DNA of 64,000 bases from Arthrobacter sp. MAHUQ-56 (GTDB lineage Bacteria > Actinomycetota > Actinomycetes > Actinomycetales > Micrococcaceae): contig NZ_JAIFZQ010000004.1 of the NCBI RefSeq assembly GCF_019710585.1, positions 1 to 64,000 of the forward strand. The letters are read 5' to 3'. Under the pieces are notes generated by a model. It had not been told where the DNA came from. It saw nothing but the letters and a program-made list of their open reading frames with translations, and ran no database searches. The translations under genes and the position numbers were made by a program. Positions 46,777 through 54,815 of this stretch are shown piece after piece (the first letter of the stretch is position 1; each line of letters starts with the position of its first letter).

Positions 46777-47627
46777 TGTCCGATCTCCGTCCTGACAGCG
46801 AATAGTTCCGGGAAGAACGTCAGTTCCAGGGCCTTCTGCAGGAAGGTCACGCCGCTGGATCCGCCGGTGCCCGTCTTCATGCCGATGGTCCGTTGGACGG
46901 TGCGCAGGTGCCGGAAGCGCCAGAGCTGGAAGTTGTCCTCCAGGTCCACCAGTTCCTCGCATGCCTCGTAGGCGGCCCAGTTGTCCGCGGCATGTTCATA
47001 GATGTGCTTGAAGAGCGGCACCAGGTCCGGGGCAAACTCGTGTGCCCGGGTGACGTCCCGGTCCAGGACCGCACGCGGCACCGCAAACCCCTGCCGCGAA
47101 AGGTAGGCCAGGAATTCGTCGTAGATGCTCGGGGCAGTAAGGAGCTCCTCCAGCATGGCGTAAGCCTGGGGATCGGATTCGAAGACCGGCAGCATCTTGC
47201 GGTTCTTGTTTCCCAGGATGAATTCCACGGCGCGGTACTGGGCGGACTGGAAGCCCGAGGAGTTCCCCAGGAAGCCACGGAACTGGGAGTACTCCGTTGG
47301 CGTCAGGGTGGCCAGCACGGACCACTGCTCCGTGAGCGTCTTCTGGATGTGCTTGACCCGGGCAATGCCCTTGAGCGCCGAGCCCAGGTCGTCGGAGCGC
47401 AGCCATGCGGCAGCGCTGCGCAGTTCATGCAGGACCAGCTTCAGCCACAGCTCCGTGGTCTGGTGCTGGATGATGAACAGCATCTCGTCGTGGTGCTCGG
47501 GCTGGCTGACGGGCTGCTGGGCGCTCAGCAGGGTGGGCAGCTGCAGGTAGGAGGCGTAGCTCATCCGCGAGCTGAAGTCGCGGACGATCCCCTTGTCCAG
47601 CTTGCGGGTGTTCTTTTCGACGGACAC
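46773..47627 (-). CDS. kynA: tryptophan 2,3-dioxygenase
   Basis: A 284-residue haem dioxygenase opening the indole ring of tryptophan to N-formylkynurenine. Motifs: SYASYLQLPTLLSAQ (about 22-36), the distal-site segment EMLFIIQHQTTELWLKL (about 48-64), and the proximal haem His in WRFRHLRTVQRTIG (about 245-258), with TGGSSGV near 263. I use GTG 47627 (VSVEKN) because GAAAGG lies 6 bases before it; a GTG eight codons upstream is weaker. kynU follows with a 4-base overlap. No formamidase gene (kynB) is present. Confidence 0.93.
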   Translation of the reverse strand: MSVEKNTRKLDKGIVRDFSSRMSYASYLQLPTLLSAQQPVSQPEHHDEMLFIIQHQTTELWLKLVLHELRSAAAWLRSDDLGSALKGIARVKHIQKTLTEQWSVLATLTPTEYSQFRGFLGNSSGFQSAQYRAVEFILGNKNRKMLPVFESDPQAYAMLEELLTAPSIYDEFLAYLSRQGFAVPRAVLDRDVTRAHEFAPDLVPLFKHIYEHAADNWAAYEACEELVDLEDNFQLWRFRHLRTVQRTIGMKTGTGGSSGVTFLQKALELTFFPELFAVRTEIGQ

Positions 47628-47663
47628 GTGCTGCCTTTCGTTATGGTCCACCCGGCGGATGCG

Positions 47664-48647
47664 TCAGTGGCCGGCCAGGAGCTGGTGCGCCTGGACCACG
47701 TCAAGCTGCATCTGTTCCACCAGGGCCTCAGGCCCACGGTAGGCCACCATGCCTCGGAGCCGCTCGACGAATTCCACGATTACTGTCTGGCCGTACAGAT
47801 CGAAGTCCTCCACGGCCTCCTTGGGCCGGTCGATCACGTGTGCCTCCACTTGGCGGCTGACGCCGTCGAACGTGGGGTTGGAACCCACGGAGATGGCGGC
47901 CGGCCAGCGCTTACCGGCCTGGTCCACGAGCCATCCCGCGTAAATCCCGTCCGCAGGGATCAGCCCGGAGGCACTGGATGAAAGGTTCGCGGTGGGGAAA
48001 CCGAGCGCCCTGCCCCTGGCTGCGCCGTGGACAACTTCACCGCGCATCCGGTGCGGGCGCCCCAGCACGGCGGCCGCGGTGACGACGTCACCCTCCTGCA
48101 AGGCTTCACGCACCCAGGTGGACGAACAGCGGCGGTCCTTGCCGTCGTCCTCGTGAAGCGGGTAGCCCTCGGAGCCGAACTCGCTGATGACCTGGACGTC
48201 GAAACCGAACTTGTCGCCCAGCGCTTTCATGGTGTCCAGGTCGCCGGAGTTGCCCCTGCCGAAGCGGGCGTCGTGGCCGATCACCACCTGGCTGGCGTGC
48301 AGGCAGTCCACGAGGTACTGCTCCACGAACTCTTCGGCCGTCAGGCTGGCAAGGTCCAGTGAATACTTGACCACCAGGATGGCGTCGAGGCCGAGTTCGC
48401 CCAGTGCTTCCAGTTTGTCGTCCAGGCCCATGATCAGTTCGGGCGCGGCTTCCGGCCGGTGGACCTGGGCGGGATGCGGGTCGAAGGTTACTGCCACGGC
48501 CTTTGCCTGGCTGCGGCGTGCCGAGCGGATCAGCTGGGAGAGCACCTGCTGGTGCCCGCGGTGAACGCCGTCGAAGTTCCCGAAGGTGACGACGGATGGG
48601 CCGAAGTCCGCCGGGACCTCGGACGGATCGTTCCAGATGTAGACCAT
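47664..48647 (-). CDS. ribF: bifunctional riboflavin kinase/FAD synthetase
   Basis: A 327-residue enzyme making FMN and then FAD. The N-terminal adenylyltransferase has VTFGNFDGVHRGHQQVL (about 19-35); the C-terminal kinase has VVHGAARGRALGFPTANLS (about 195-213) and a Glu in the VEFVERLRGM region (about 280). ATG 48647 has an AAGG site about 8 bases before it. No FMN riboswitch was seen upstream. kynA starts 36 bases after its stop, so kynAU may be read from the ribF transcript. Confidence 0.94.
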   Translation of the reverse strand: MVYIWNDPSEVPADFGPSVVTFGNFDGVHRGHQQVLSQLIRSARRSQAKAVAVTFDPHPAQVHRPEAAPELIMGLDDKLEALGELGLDAILVVKYSLDLASLTAEEFVEQYLVDCLHASQVVIGHDARFGRGNSGDLDTMKALGDKFGFDVQVISEFGSEGYPLHEDDGKDRRCSSTWVREALQEGDVVTAAAVLGRPHRMRGEVVHGAARGRALGFPTANLSSSASGLIPADGIYAGWLVDQAGKRWPAAISVGSNPTFDGVSRQVEAHVIDRPKEAVEDFDLYGQTVIVEFVERLRGMVAYRGPEALVEQMQLDVVQAHQLLAGH

Positions 48648-48726
48648 CACCCTCGCCTTAGCTGACTGCACACATTCGATGTTCCGGCACCTTGCCGGCC
48701 GCGGAACTCTTCAAGGGTACCCGGAT

Positions 48727-49203
48727 TCACTGCCGTGCCCCGGCCTGCGGCGCTGTGGCCCGGGAGGGGCGGCGCCGGTACAGCCACACGAGGCCGAGCA
48801 CCGGAAGCAGAAGGGGGATGAAACCATAGCCGCGGCCAAAAAGGGACCACACGGTCTCGTGCGGGAACTGCACGGAATCGAACACGCTCAGGGCCCCCAC
48901 CACCAGGACCCCCACCAGTTCAACCAGCACCGCGGCAACGGACACCTTGAACCAGGTGGTGCCGGACTTGGCCAGGGATACGGTGGCAACGACGTACACC
49001 AGGGCGGCGAACGCGGAGAGCAGGTACGCTACCGGGGCTTCGGAGAACTTGGTGAGGATCTGGTACCCGGCACGTGCCGTGGCGGAAATGGCAAACACCC
49101 CGTACACCGCGATCAGCAGCCGTCCGGGGCCCGTGTTGCGGGTGTTGCGGCTGTCCTGCAGGGGCGCGCCGTCTGCGGCGGTACGGGGCTGCTGGTCTTT
49201 CAT
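48727..49203 (-). CDS. integral membrane protein, unknown
   Basis: A 158-residue protein with four predicted helices (about 28-48, LLIAVYGVFAISATARAGY; 58-78, VAYLLSAFAALVYVVATVSL; 88-108; 125-145) and a basic C-terminus RRRPSRA. I prefer ATG 49203; a GTG six codons earlier is possible. It lies between two other small genes of the truB-ribF interval. I do not recognise a family. Confidence 0.65.
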   Translation of the reverse strand: MKDQQPRTAADGAPLQDSRNTRNTGPGRLLIAVYGVFAISATARAGYQILTKFSEAPVAYLLSAFAALVYVVATVSLAKSGTTWFKVSVAAVLVELVGVLVVGALSVFDSVQFPHETVWSLFGRGYGFIPLLLPVLGLVWLYRRRPSRATAPQAGARQ

Positions 49204-49222
49204 GCTGCGTGCTTCTTCCACT

Positions 49223-49576
49223 TCAGTACCAGATCTGGTTCATTCGGGCGGCCATCACCAGCGCGGTGACGCCGACGGCGGCCAGGACAAAGTTGCTCCA
49301 CCGCGTGCGTTCCAGGATGGACCAGTAGACGGCGGCCGGAGGCAGGAGCATGGCGGTGGCCATGTAGCCCCAAAACTCCCAGGCCTCGCCGGCGATTGCC
49401 TCCCCGGCGATCACGCGCACAATGGAGCCGACAAGATACACGACCAGGGCCACTTCCACCGCGACGACGGACAGGATGGTGACGTCGTTCGGTGCCTTCC
49501 GAAGGATTCCGGCGCCCAGGCAGAGCACCGTGGACACCAGGCCGACGACCAGGATGATGTAAAAGAAAGCGTCCAC
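49223..49576 (-). CDS. small integral membrane protein, unknown
   Basis: A 117-residue ORF beginning at GTG 49576, two bases past the truB stop (49579). Three or four helices are predicted (AFFYIILVVGLVSTVLCLGA; DVTILSVVAVEVALVVYL; AWEFWGYMATAMLLPPA; NFVLAAVGVTALVMA), with a short C-terminus MNQIWY. It resembles small ion-antiporter-associated subunits in its helix pattern, but that is too weak to name it. The longer open frame upstream runs through truB in another frame and is spurious. It is probably co-transcribed with truB and the next membrane gene. Confidence 0.6.
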   Translation of the reverse strand: MDAFFYIILVVGLVSTVLCLGAGILRKAPNDVTILSVVAVEVALVVYLVGSIVRVIAGEAIAGEAWEFWGYMATAMLLPPAAVYWSILERTRWSNFVLAAVGVTALVMAARMNQIWY

Positions 49577-49578
49577 GC

Positions 49579-50514
49579 CTAGGCCTCCGCGGGGGCGCCG
49601 ACGGGCGAGCCGCTGCCGGGGGCGAACACGAGCACGGGTTTGGCGTAGTTTCCGGCGTCGGCGAGGAGCGCCACCAGGCTGCCGTCCGGGGCAAACGCGG
49701 CCGCGGGATGCTCGGCGGTGGCCGCTGACGGGCTCCCCGGTGCGGCGCCGGCGGCGATGCGCCGCCCGAACGAGATCTCGGTGGTTTCCTCGGCGCTCAG
49801 TTCCCGGTTGGGCATGAGTGCGCGGGCGGCGTCGGACATGTCCAGCACGTTGAGCTCTTCGGCGAGCTGCTCCAGGGTGCGGGCCTGGTCCAGGGAATAC
49901 GGGCCCACATGCGTGCGGCGCAGGGCGGTGAGGTGGCCCCCGACGCCCAGCGCGTTGCCGAGGTCCCGGGCCAGCGCCCGGATGTAGGTTCCCGAGGAGC
50001 ATTCCACGGTGACGTCCAGGTCGATGACGTCCGCCACCGGGTCGCGCCTGATGCCGTGGATCTCGAACCGGTGGATGGTGACAGGGCGCGGGGCCAGTTT
50101 GACGTCTTCGCCGGAGCGGACACGCGCGTAGGCGCGTTCGCCGTTGACCTTGATGGCGCTGACGCTGCTGGGCACCTGCTGGATGTCGCCTGTCAGGGCG
50201 GCGACGCCGTCGTGGATTGCCTGCTCGTGGACGGCGGCGGTGCCGGCCGTGGCAACCACGTCCCCTTCGGCGTCGTCCGTCACGGTGGACTGGCCCAGCC
50301 GGATGGTGGCCGTGTAGGTCTTGGACGTCCCCACGATGTAGGTGAGCAGCCGGGTGGCCTTGTTGATTCCTACAACCAGCACCCCTGTTGCCATGGGATC
50401 CAGGGTGCCTGCATGGCCCACTTTCCGGGTACCCGCGAGGCGCCGCATCCGGCCAACCACGTCATGGCTGGTCCATCCCTGCGGCTTGTCCACTATCACC
50501 AGTCCAGAAAGCAC
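49579..50514 (-). CDS. truB: tRNA pseudouridine(55) synthase TruB
   Basis: A 311-residue pseudouridine synthase making U55 of tRNAs. The motifs are LVIVDKPQGWTSHDVV (about 4-19), the catalytic Asp in GHAGTLDPMATGVL (about 37-50), KTYTATIRLGQST (about 68) and a C-terminal PUA-like region. The start is GTG 50514, 7 bases after TATACT, the best -10 box in the window, with no ribosome-binding site. It diverges from the aminotransferase gene with 64 bases between the starts. Confidence 0.94.
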   Translation of the reverse strand: MLSGLVIVDKPQGWTSHDVVGRMRRLAGTRKVGHAGTLDPMATGVLVVGINKATRLLTYIVGTSKTYTATIRLGQSTVTDDAEGDVVATAGTAAVHEQAIHDGVAALTGDIQQVPSSVSAIKVNGERAYARVRSGEDVKLAPRPVTIHRFEIHGIRRDPVADVIDLDVTVECSSGTYIRALARDLGNALGVGGHLTALRRTHVGPYSLDQARTLEQLAEELNVLDMSDAARALMPNRELSAEETTEISFGRRIAAGAAPGSPSAATAEHPAAAFAPDGSLVALLADAGNYAKPVLVFAPGSGSPVGAPAEA

Positions 50515-50521
50515 GCCTACC

Positions 50522-50527
50522 AGTATA
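50522..50527 (-). promoter_or_regulatory. -10 box for leaderless truB
   Basis: TATACT on the minus strand, 7 bases before GTG 50514. Confidence 0.55.
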
Positions 50528-50565
50528 TCGGCGCTGGTTGGCGCCCCGGCGCAGCGGGACGCAGC

Positions 50566-50571
50566 TAGGAT
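50566..50571 (+). promoter_or_regulatory. -10 box for leaderless aminotransferase gene
   Basis: TAGGAT, 7 bases before ATG 50579, in the 64-base divergent space with truB. Confidence 0.55.
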
Positions 50572-50578
50572 GGCTGGC

Positions 50579-51751
50579 ATGCCTGAGCTTGCCGCCCATG
50601 TCCGCGACGTGCCCGTCAACCAGATCCGCGAAATCACGGAAGCCGCCTGGCGTACCCCGGATGCCCTGGTGCTGAGCATCGGCGAGCCGGGTTTCCCCCT
50701 CCCCCGCCACGTCCTCGACGCCGGCATTGCCTGCCTTGACCGGGACGAAACCAATTACACCCCGAACGCGGGAATCCCCGCCCTGCGTGAAGCCTTCGCC
50801 GCGAGGTTCCGGGCTGAGCAAGGCGTCGAGGTCGGCGCGGACCGGGTCTACGTGGTGTCCGGGGCGCAGCAAGGACTCCACTTCGCCATGAGCCTGCTGC
50901 TCTCCCCCGGCGACGAAATCCTGATTCCGAACCCGGGCTACCCCACCTTCGCGATGACCGCCCGGCTGCTCAACGCCATGCCCGTGGCGTATCCGCTGCG
51001 CCCGGACCACGGCTTCCAGCCGCGGGTGGACGACGTGGCGGCCCTGATCACCGCGCGCACCCGGGTGCTGGTCCTGAATTCCCCCTCGAACCCCCTCGGC
51101 GCGGTGCTCGGAGAGGACGTGATCCGGGAACTGATGGACCTGGCCCGCCGCCATGACCTGTGGGTCATCTCCGACGAGTGCTACGAGGCTTTCACCTACG
51201 ACGTGCCGCACATCAGTCCGGCGAGGTTCGACGGCGGCACCGCCGGCGACGCGCGCGTCTTCACGTCCCTGACGCTGTCCAAGACGTATGGCCTGACGGG
51301 GCTGCGGATCGGGGCCCTGATTTGCCCGCCCGGGCTTGAACAAAAGATGGACAACGTCATGGAGTCGATCGTCTCCTGTGTGGCGTCACCGCCGCAGTAC
51401 GCGGCGCTTGCCGCCCTCACCGGCCCCCAGGACTACGTGCGGCACGCGCACGGGCATTACCGGACCAACCGGGACGCCGCATCCGCCGTGCTCGACGCCA
51501 AGGGCATCCCCTACCTGAGGGCTGATGGCGCTTTCTACCTCTGGGCGGACATGTCCCACGTCACCGGCGGTGACGTACGCACGTGGGTGCGGCGCTTCCT
51601 CGCCGAATCAGGGGTGGCGCTGGCACCGGGAACGGCGTTCGGGTCCATTGGCGAGGGGTGGGTGCGCATCGCCCTGTGCGGCCGGAAGCAGGACCTGCTT
51701 GAGGGGTTGTCGCGGCTTCCTGCCAGGGACGGCAGCCGTTCCGCGGACTAG
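50579..51751 (+). CDS. class I/II PLP-dependent aminotransferase
   Basis: A 390-residue aspartate-aminotransferase-fold enzyme. It shows ISDECYEAFTYD (about 196), NSPSNPLGAVL (about 168) and the PLP-Lys motif TLSKTYGLTGLRIGALI (about 232-248). The amino donor and acceptor cannot be assigned; it is close to general aspartate/branched-chain-like aminotransferases. ATG 50579 follows TAGGAT by 7 bases. Its 3' end overlaps the convergent thioredoxin gene by 4 bases. Confidence 0.88.
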   Translation: MPELAAHVRDVPVNQIREITEAAWRTPDALVLSIGEPGFPLPRHVLDAGIACLDRDETNYTPNAGIPALREAFAARFRAEQGVEVGADRVYVVSGAQQGLHFAMSLLLSPGDEILIPNPGYPTFAMTARLLNAMPVAYPLRPDHGFQPRVDDVAALITARTRVLVLNSPSNPLGAVLGEDVIRELMDLARRHDLWVISDECYEAFTYDVPHISPARFDGGTAGDARVFTSLTLSKTYGLTGLRIGALICPPGLEQKMDNVMESIVSCVASPPQYAALAALTGPQDYVRHAHGHYRTNRDAASAVLDAKGIPYLRADGAFYLWADMSHVTGGDVRTWVRRFLAESGVALAPGTAFGSIGEGWVRIALCGRKQDLLEGLSRLPARDGSRSAD

Positions 51752-52185
51752 TTACGCGCGCCGGCGACGGCGTTGTCCAGCCAGGAGCGGAGGACGTTCG
51801 CCGGGGCGGCGCCTGCCTGGCGGGCAGCCACTTTGCCGTCGACTATCACCATCAGCGTGGGGATGGCCTGCACCTCGAAGCGCTGCGACAGCCGTGGCGA
51901 TTTGTCCACGTCCACTTTCACCAGCTTGATCCTTCCGGGGCGTTCCCGGGCGAGCTTGTCCAGCACCGGGCTGACCATGCGGCAGGGCCCGCACCACGCG
52001 GCCCAGAAGTCCACCAGTACGGGAACCTGCGAGTTTTCCGCGACCGCGGTGAAGTCGGTATCGTCCGCGGACACGATCCACGGCAGGTCGGCCTTGCAGT
52101 TGCCGCACCGGGGATGGCCCGCTGCCGAGGCGGGCACGCGGTTGGTTTTTCCGCAGGCGGGGCAGCTGATGAGCACCGGTTCCAT
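51748..52185 (-). CDS. thioredoxin 2-type protein with zinc ribbon
   Basis: A 145-residue thioredoxin with an N-terminal zinc ribbon (CPAC at about 8-11 and CGNC at about 27-30), as in E. coli TrxC, and the redox site WCGPC (about 63-67) in a normal thioredoxin fold with the cis-proline IPT (about 112). TrxC-type proteins reduce ribonucleotide reductase and methionine sulfoxide reductase and often respond to peroxide. It is 2 bases downstream of the guanine-deaminase-like gene and overlaps the convergent aminotransferase by 4 bases. Confidence 0.88.
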   Translation of the reverse strand: MEPVLISCPACGKTNRVPASAAGHPRCGNCKADLPWIVSADDTDFTAVAENSQVPVLVDFWAAWCGPCRMVSPVLDKLARERPGRIKLVKVDVDKSPRLSQRFEVQAIPTLMVIVDGKVAARQAGAAPANVLRSWLDNAVAGARN

Positions 52186-52187
52186 TG

Positions 52188-52673
52188 CTAGTATTCCGTC
52201 CTGCCCTCGAAGGCGCGCCAGGTCTGGAAAGGGATGTCCGACGTCGGGATGTCATCCCGGGTGACCGGCATCAGTTCGGGCTTGCTGCCGCTGAAGTAGT
52301 CGTAGAAGAGGGCGTCGTCGAAGCCCGCCGCCGCTGCCCCGTGGCGGTCGGCGGCGAAGTAGACGTGGCCGATCCTTGCCCACAATGCGGAAGCCAGGCA
52401 CAGCGGGCACGGCTCGCAGCTGGCGTAGAGGACCGAGCCGCCGAGGTCGAAGTTCGCCGTCGCCGCGGCCGCTGCCCGGATGGCGACCACTTCGGCATGG
52501 GCCGTGGGGTCGTTGTCCCGGGTCACCCGGTTAACGCCTTCATGGACTGTCCCGTCCGGCGTCACCACCACCGCGCCGAAGGGGCCGCCGCCCTGGCTGA
52601 CGTTCCAGGTGGCCAATTGCACGGCCTGTTCAAGGTACTGGAAGGGGCCGTTCCCCCGGTCTTCGGACGTCAT
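52188..52673 (-). CDS. guanine-deaminase-like nucleobase deaminase
   Basis: A 161-residue zinc cytidine-deaminase-fold enzyme. The zinc motif is TAHAEVVAIRAA (about 57-68) with CEPCPLC (about 86-92). The end IPFQTWRAFEGRTEY and the segment GFDDALFYDYF closely match Bacillus GuaD, whose domain-swapped C-terminus closes the active site. Guanine to xanthine is the most likely reaction; another purine is possible. ATG 52673 is 6 bases after TAGGAT. The thioredoxin gene follows after 2 bases. Confidence 0.82.
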   Translation of the reverse strand: MTSEDRGNGPFQYLEQAVQLATWNVSQGGGPFGAVVVTPDGTVHEGVNRVTRDNDPTAHAEVVAIRAAAAATANFDLGGSVLYASCEPCPLCLASALWARIGHVYFAADRHGAAAAGFDDALFYDYFSGSKPELMPVTRDDIPTSDIPFQTWRAFEGRTEY

Positions 52674-52679
52674 AGCACG

Positions 52680-52685
52680 ATCCTA
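52680..52685 (-). promoter_or_regulatory. -10 box for leaderless deaminase gene
   Basis: TAGGAT on the minus strand, 6 bases before ATG 52673. Confidence 0.5.
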
Positions 52686-52847
52686 GCCACAGCGCAGCGT
52701 TAGGGGACGGAAAAGGGGGAAATTGGGGGGCATGCCAGCAGTACATACCCGCTGGTAGAGGCCTACTCTTACGCCGGGGGTTCCATATTCCGCCTCTGCG
52801 GAGGCTCCTTAACCGGATCAACAAGGGCTTCCAGCCCGGGGTACCCA

Positions 52848-53975
52848 ATGAAGAAGAGACTCACCCTTTTGGCCTCCATGGCGGCCACTGCTGCTTTCAT
52901 AGCCTCCGCGGGCCCTGCCGTCGCCGGCGACTCCACACAGGACTACGACGTGCTGGCCAGCGGATTCGTTTCACCGCTGCACCTGAGCGCCGGGCCCGGC
53001 AAATCGGTCCTCGTCTCGCAGGACTTCCTCGGCGTATTGACGCGCGTCAACCGTGATGGCTCCACGGATAACCTGGCCACGGAGACGCCCAAAGGCTGGG
53101 AGGTCGCGGGCTCGGACACGCGCGGCAGCACCACCTTCTTCCTGGAGAGCGTGGGCGCAGGGCAGGGCGATCCGGCAGCACTGCACGGATACCTGAAGTC
53201 CATTGACGCCAAGGGCGATGTGGACACCATCGCCAACTTCGCCGACTACGAACGGCGCAAGAATCCCGACGGAAAGCAGCGCTATGGGTTTGGCGATGAC
53301 GTGAGCGCCAAGTGCCTCGCCGACTGGCCGGCCTTCCCGCCCGCCAAGTACAAGGGCCTGGTGGACTCCCATCCCTACGCCCTGGCAGTGAAGGACGACA
53401 CCGCGTATGTTGCCGATGCCGGCATGAACGCCGTCCTCAAGGTCAACCTGAAGGACGGTGATATCGACACCCTTGCGGTCCTGCCACCACGGCCGGCGGT
53501 CATTCCCAAGGGATTCGTGGTTCCCACCGACATGCACGGTGGAACCTTCAAGGTGCCGGACTGCGTGGCAGGGCATAAGTACGCGTTTGAGCCCGTTCCC
53601 ACCGACGTCGCGCTGGGTCCGGACGGCATGCTGTATGTGACGTCATTGCCGGGCGGCACGGAGGGTCCGGAGCTGGGTGAGCGCGGGGCGATCTTCAAGA
53701 TCAATCCCTCCAACGGCGACGTTGACCTGTGGGCGGACCACATCCTGACCCCCACCGGACTTGCCGTCACCGATGAAGGCGACATCTACGTTGCTTCGCT
53801 GTTCGGCGGCGAGATCGTGAAGTTCACCTGCTCGGGCCACCGGTCGCAGTTCCTCAAGGTCAACCTGCCGGCCGACGTCGAGGTCAAGGGCCACAACCTC
53901 TACGCCACGATCGACGCCCTCGGCGACCCGTCACAACCACCGGCGGGGAAGGTCATCAAGGCCGACCTCCGGTAG
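52848..53975 (+). CDS. ScyD/ScyE-family secreted beta-propeller-like protein
   Basis: A 375-residue exported protein with a Sec signal peptide (MKKRLTLLASMAATAAFIAS, cleavage near AVA-GDS at about 27). The mature part repeats NHL/SGL-like blades (YALAVKDDTAYVADAG at about 178, DVALGPDGMLYVTSLPGG at about 258, GLAVTDEGDIYVASL at about 305). ScyD/ScyE family names come from the cyanobacterial scytonemin cluster; no other scytonemin gene is here, so no pigment role should be drawn. A 174-base region upstream holds a small hairpin (GCCTCTGCGGAGGC) and no gene. A strong terminator follows. Confidence 0.75.
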   Translation: MKKRLTLLASMAATAAFIASAGPAVAGDSTQDYDVLASGFVSPLHLSAGPGKSVLVSQDFLGVLTRVNRDGSTDNLATETPKGWEVAGSDTRGSTTFFLESVGAGQGDPAALHGYLKSIDAKGDVDTIANFADYERRKNPDGKQRYGFGDDVSAKCLADWPAFPPAKYKGLVDSHPYALAVKDDTAYVADAGMNAVLKVNLKDGDIDTLAVLPPRPAVIPKGFVVPTDMHGGTFKVPDCVAGHKYAFEPVPTDVALGPDGMLYVTSLPGGTEGPELGERGAIFKINPSNGDVDLWADHILTPTGLAVTDEGDIYVASLFGGEIVKFTCSGHRSQFLKVNLPADVEVKGHNLYATIDALGDPSQPPAGKVIKADLR

Positions 53976-54012
53976 GCAACCAGCAATCAAGCCGGCAGCC
54001 TTCATAAAAACG

Positions 54013-54045
54013 GCCAGGGCCCGGGATCAGCTCCCGGGCCCTGGC
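54013..54045. terminator. bidirectional terminator
   Basis: GCCAGGGCCCGGGA, TCAGC loop, and the exact complement: a 14-base perfect stem between the convergent ScyD/ScyE-like and rbfA genes. Confidence 0.9.
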
Positions 54046-54052
54046 GTGCGTC

Positions 54053-54562
54053 CTACTTGCTGCCATCCTCGTCGAGGTCTTCGTCGCCGCTGAGGTCCAG
54101 GTCCTCTTCGTCGAAGTCGTCCTCGTCGATGTCAACATCGGCTGGCGCATCGGACTTGTACGGGTCGGCGTCGCCTGCGTGGCGGGCGTTCGCGGCAAGG
54201 GCAGCCACCTCGGCGTCCCGCTTCCGGGCCTCCCGCAGCAGTTCCTCCAGGTTGGAGGCGTTGACTGGAATCTGGTCCGCGACAAATTCGAGGGTGGGGG
54301 TCAGGCGGGCGGTGATGTTCCGGCCAACCTCCTGCCGGAGCACACCCTTGGCCTTCTCAAGCCCCTTGGCAGCATCAGCCTGGACAGCCTGGTCACCGAA
54401 GACGGTGTAGTAAACAGTGGCGTGCTGCAGGTCATTGGTCACCCGGGCATCGGTAACAGTAACGCCTTCCACCCGAGGATCCTTGATCCTCCGGCCCAAG
54501 GCCTCAGCAACAACAACCTTAATCCGCTGCGCCAACTTGGCAGCACGTGCCGGATCAGCCAT
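54053..54562 (-). CDS. rbfA: ribosome-binding factor A
   Basis: A 169-residue KH-like 30S maturation factor (about residues 1-115; RAAKLAQRIKVVVAEALGRR, then DPRVEGVTVTDARVTNDL and VYYTVFG). The remaining about 45 residues are a strongly acidic tail (DIDEDDFDEEDLDLSGDEDL), which is longer than in E. coli. AGGAG lies 7 bases before ATG 54562. The gene follows infB on the same strand, but a 107-base nested palindrome lies between them. Confidence 0.92.
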   Translation of the reverse strand: MADPARAAKLAQRIKVVVAEALGRRIKDPRVEGVTVTDARVTNDLQHATVYYTVFGDQAVQADAAKGLEKAKGVLRQEVGRNITARLTPTLEFVADQIPVNASNLEELLREARKRDAEVAALAANARHAGDADPYKSDAPADVDIDEDDFDEEDLDLSGDEDLDEDGSK

Positions 54563-54678
54563 GAACAAACTCCTATAAGAAGAAAAAAATTAGGGACGTA
54601 CGACGGCGGCAACAGGGCAGCCAACGGACGCTTCAGTTATGTGCCACGCAAGAAAGGCGGGCCAACGACGATGCCGGA

Positions 54679-54785
54679 GAGTTTTGGGGGCGCCCGGGAG
54701 TGGCATCGGGCCTACCGGAGCTGGGCGGCAAAGGATCGCTAGATCCTTTGCCGCCCAGCGTAGGGGCGGGGCGCCCCCAAAACTC
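54679..54785. repeat. nested perfect palindromes between infB and rbfA
   Basis: Outer arms GAGTTTTGGGGGCGCCC (54679-54695) and the exact complement (54769-54785) flank an inner 18-base perfect stem, GCTGGGCGGCAAAGGATC (54720-54737) with its complement (54742-54759) around a 4-base GCTA loop. RNA of either strand could fold into a long two-tier structure. It could be a terminator or attenuator, an RNA-processing site, or a repeated palindromic or MITE-type element. Confidence 0.85.
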
Positions 54786-54815
54786 GGAGGCGCCCAGCCA
54801 GGTGAAGCACCGAGG

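Noticed and set aside
48648..48726. FMN riboswitch before ribF
   Set aside because: The 79 bases before ribF are too short and lack the conserved junction sequences.
52848..53975. Scytonemin-type biosynthetic cluster
   Set aside because: Only a ScyD/ScyE-like protein is present; neighbours are a deaminase, thioredoxin and rbfA.
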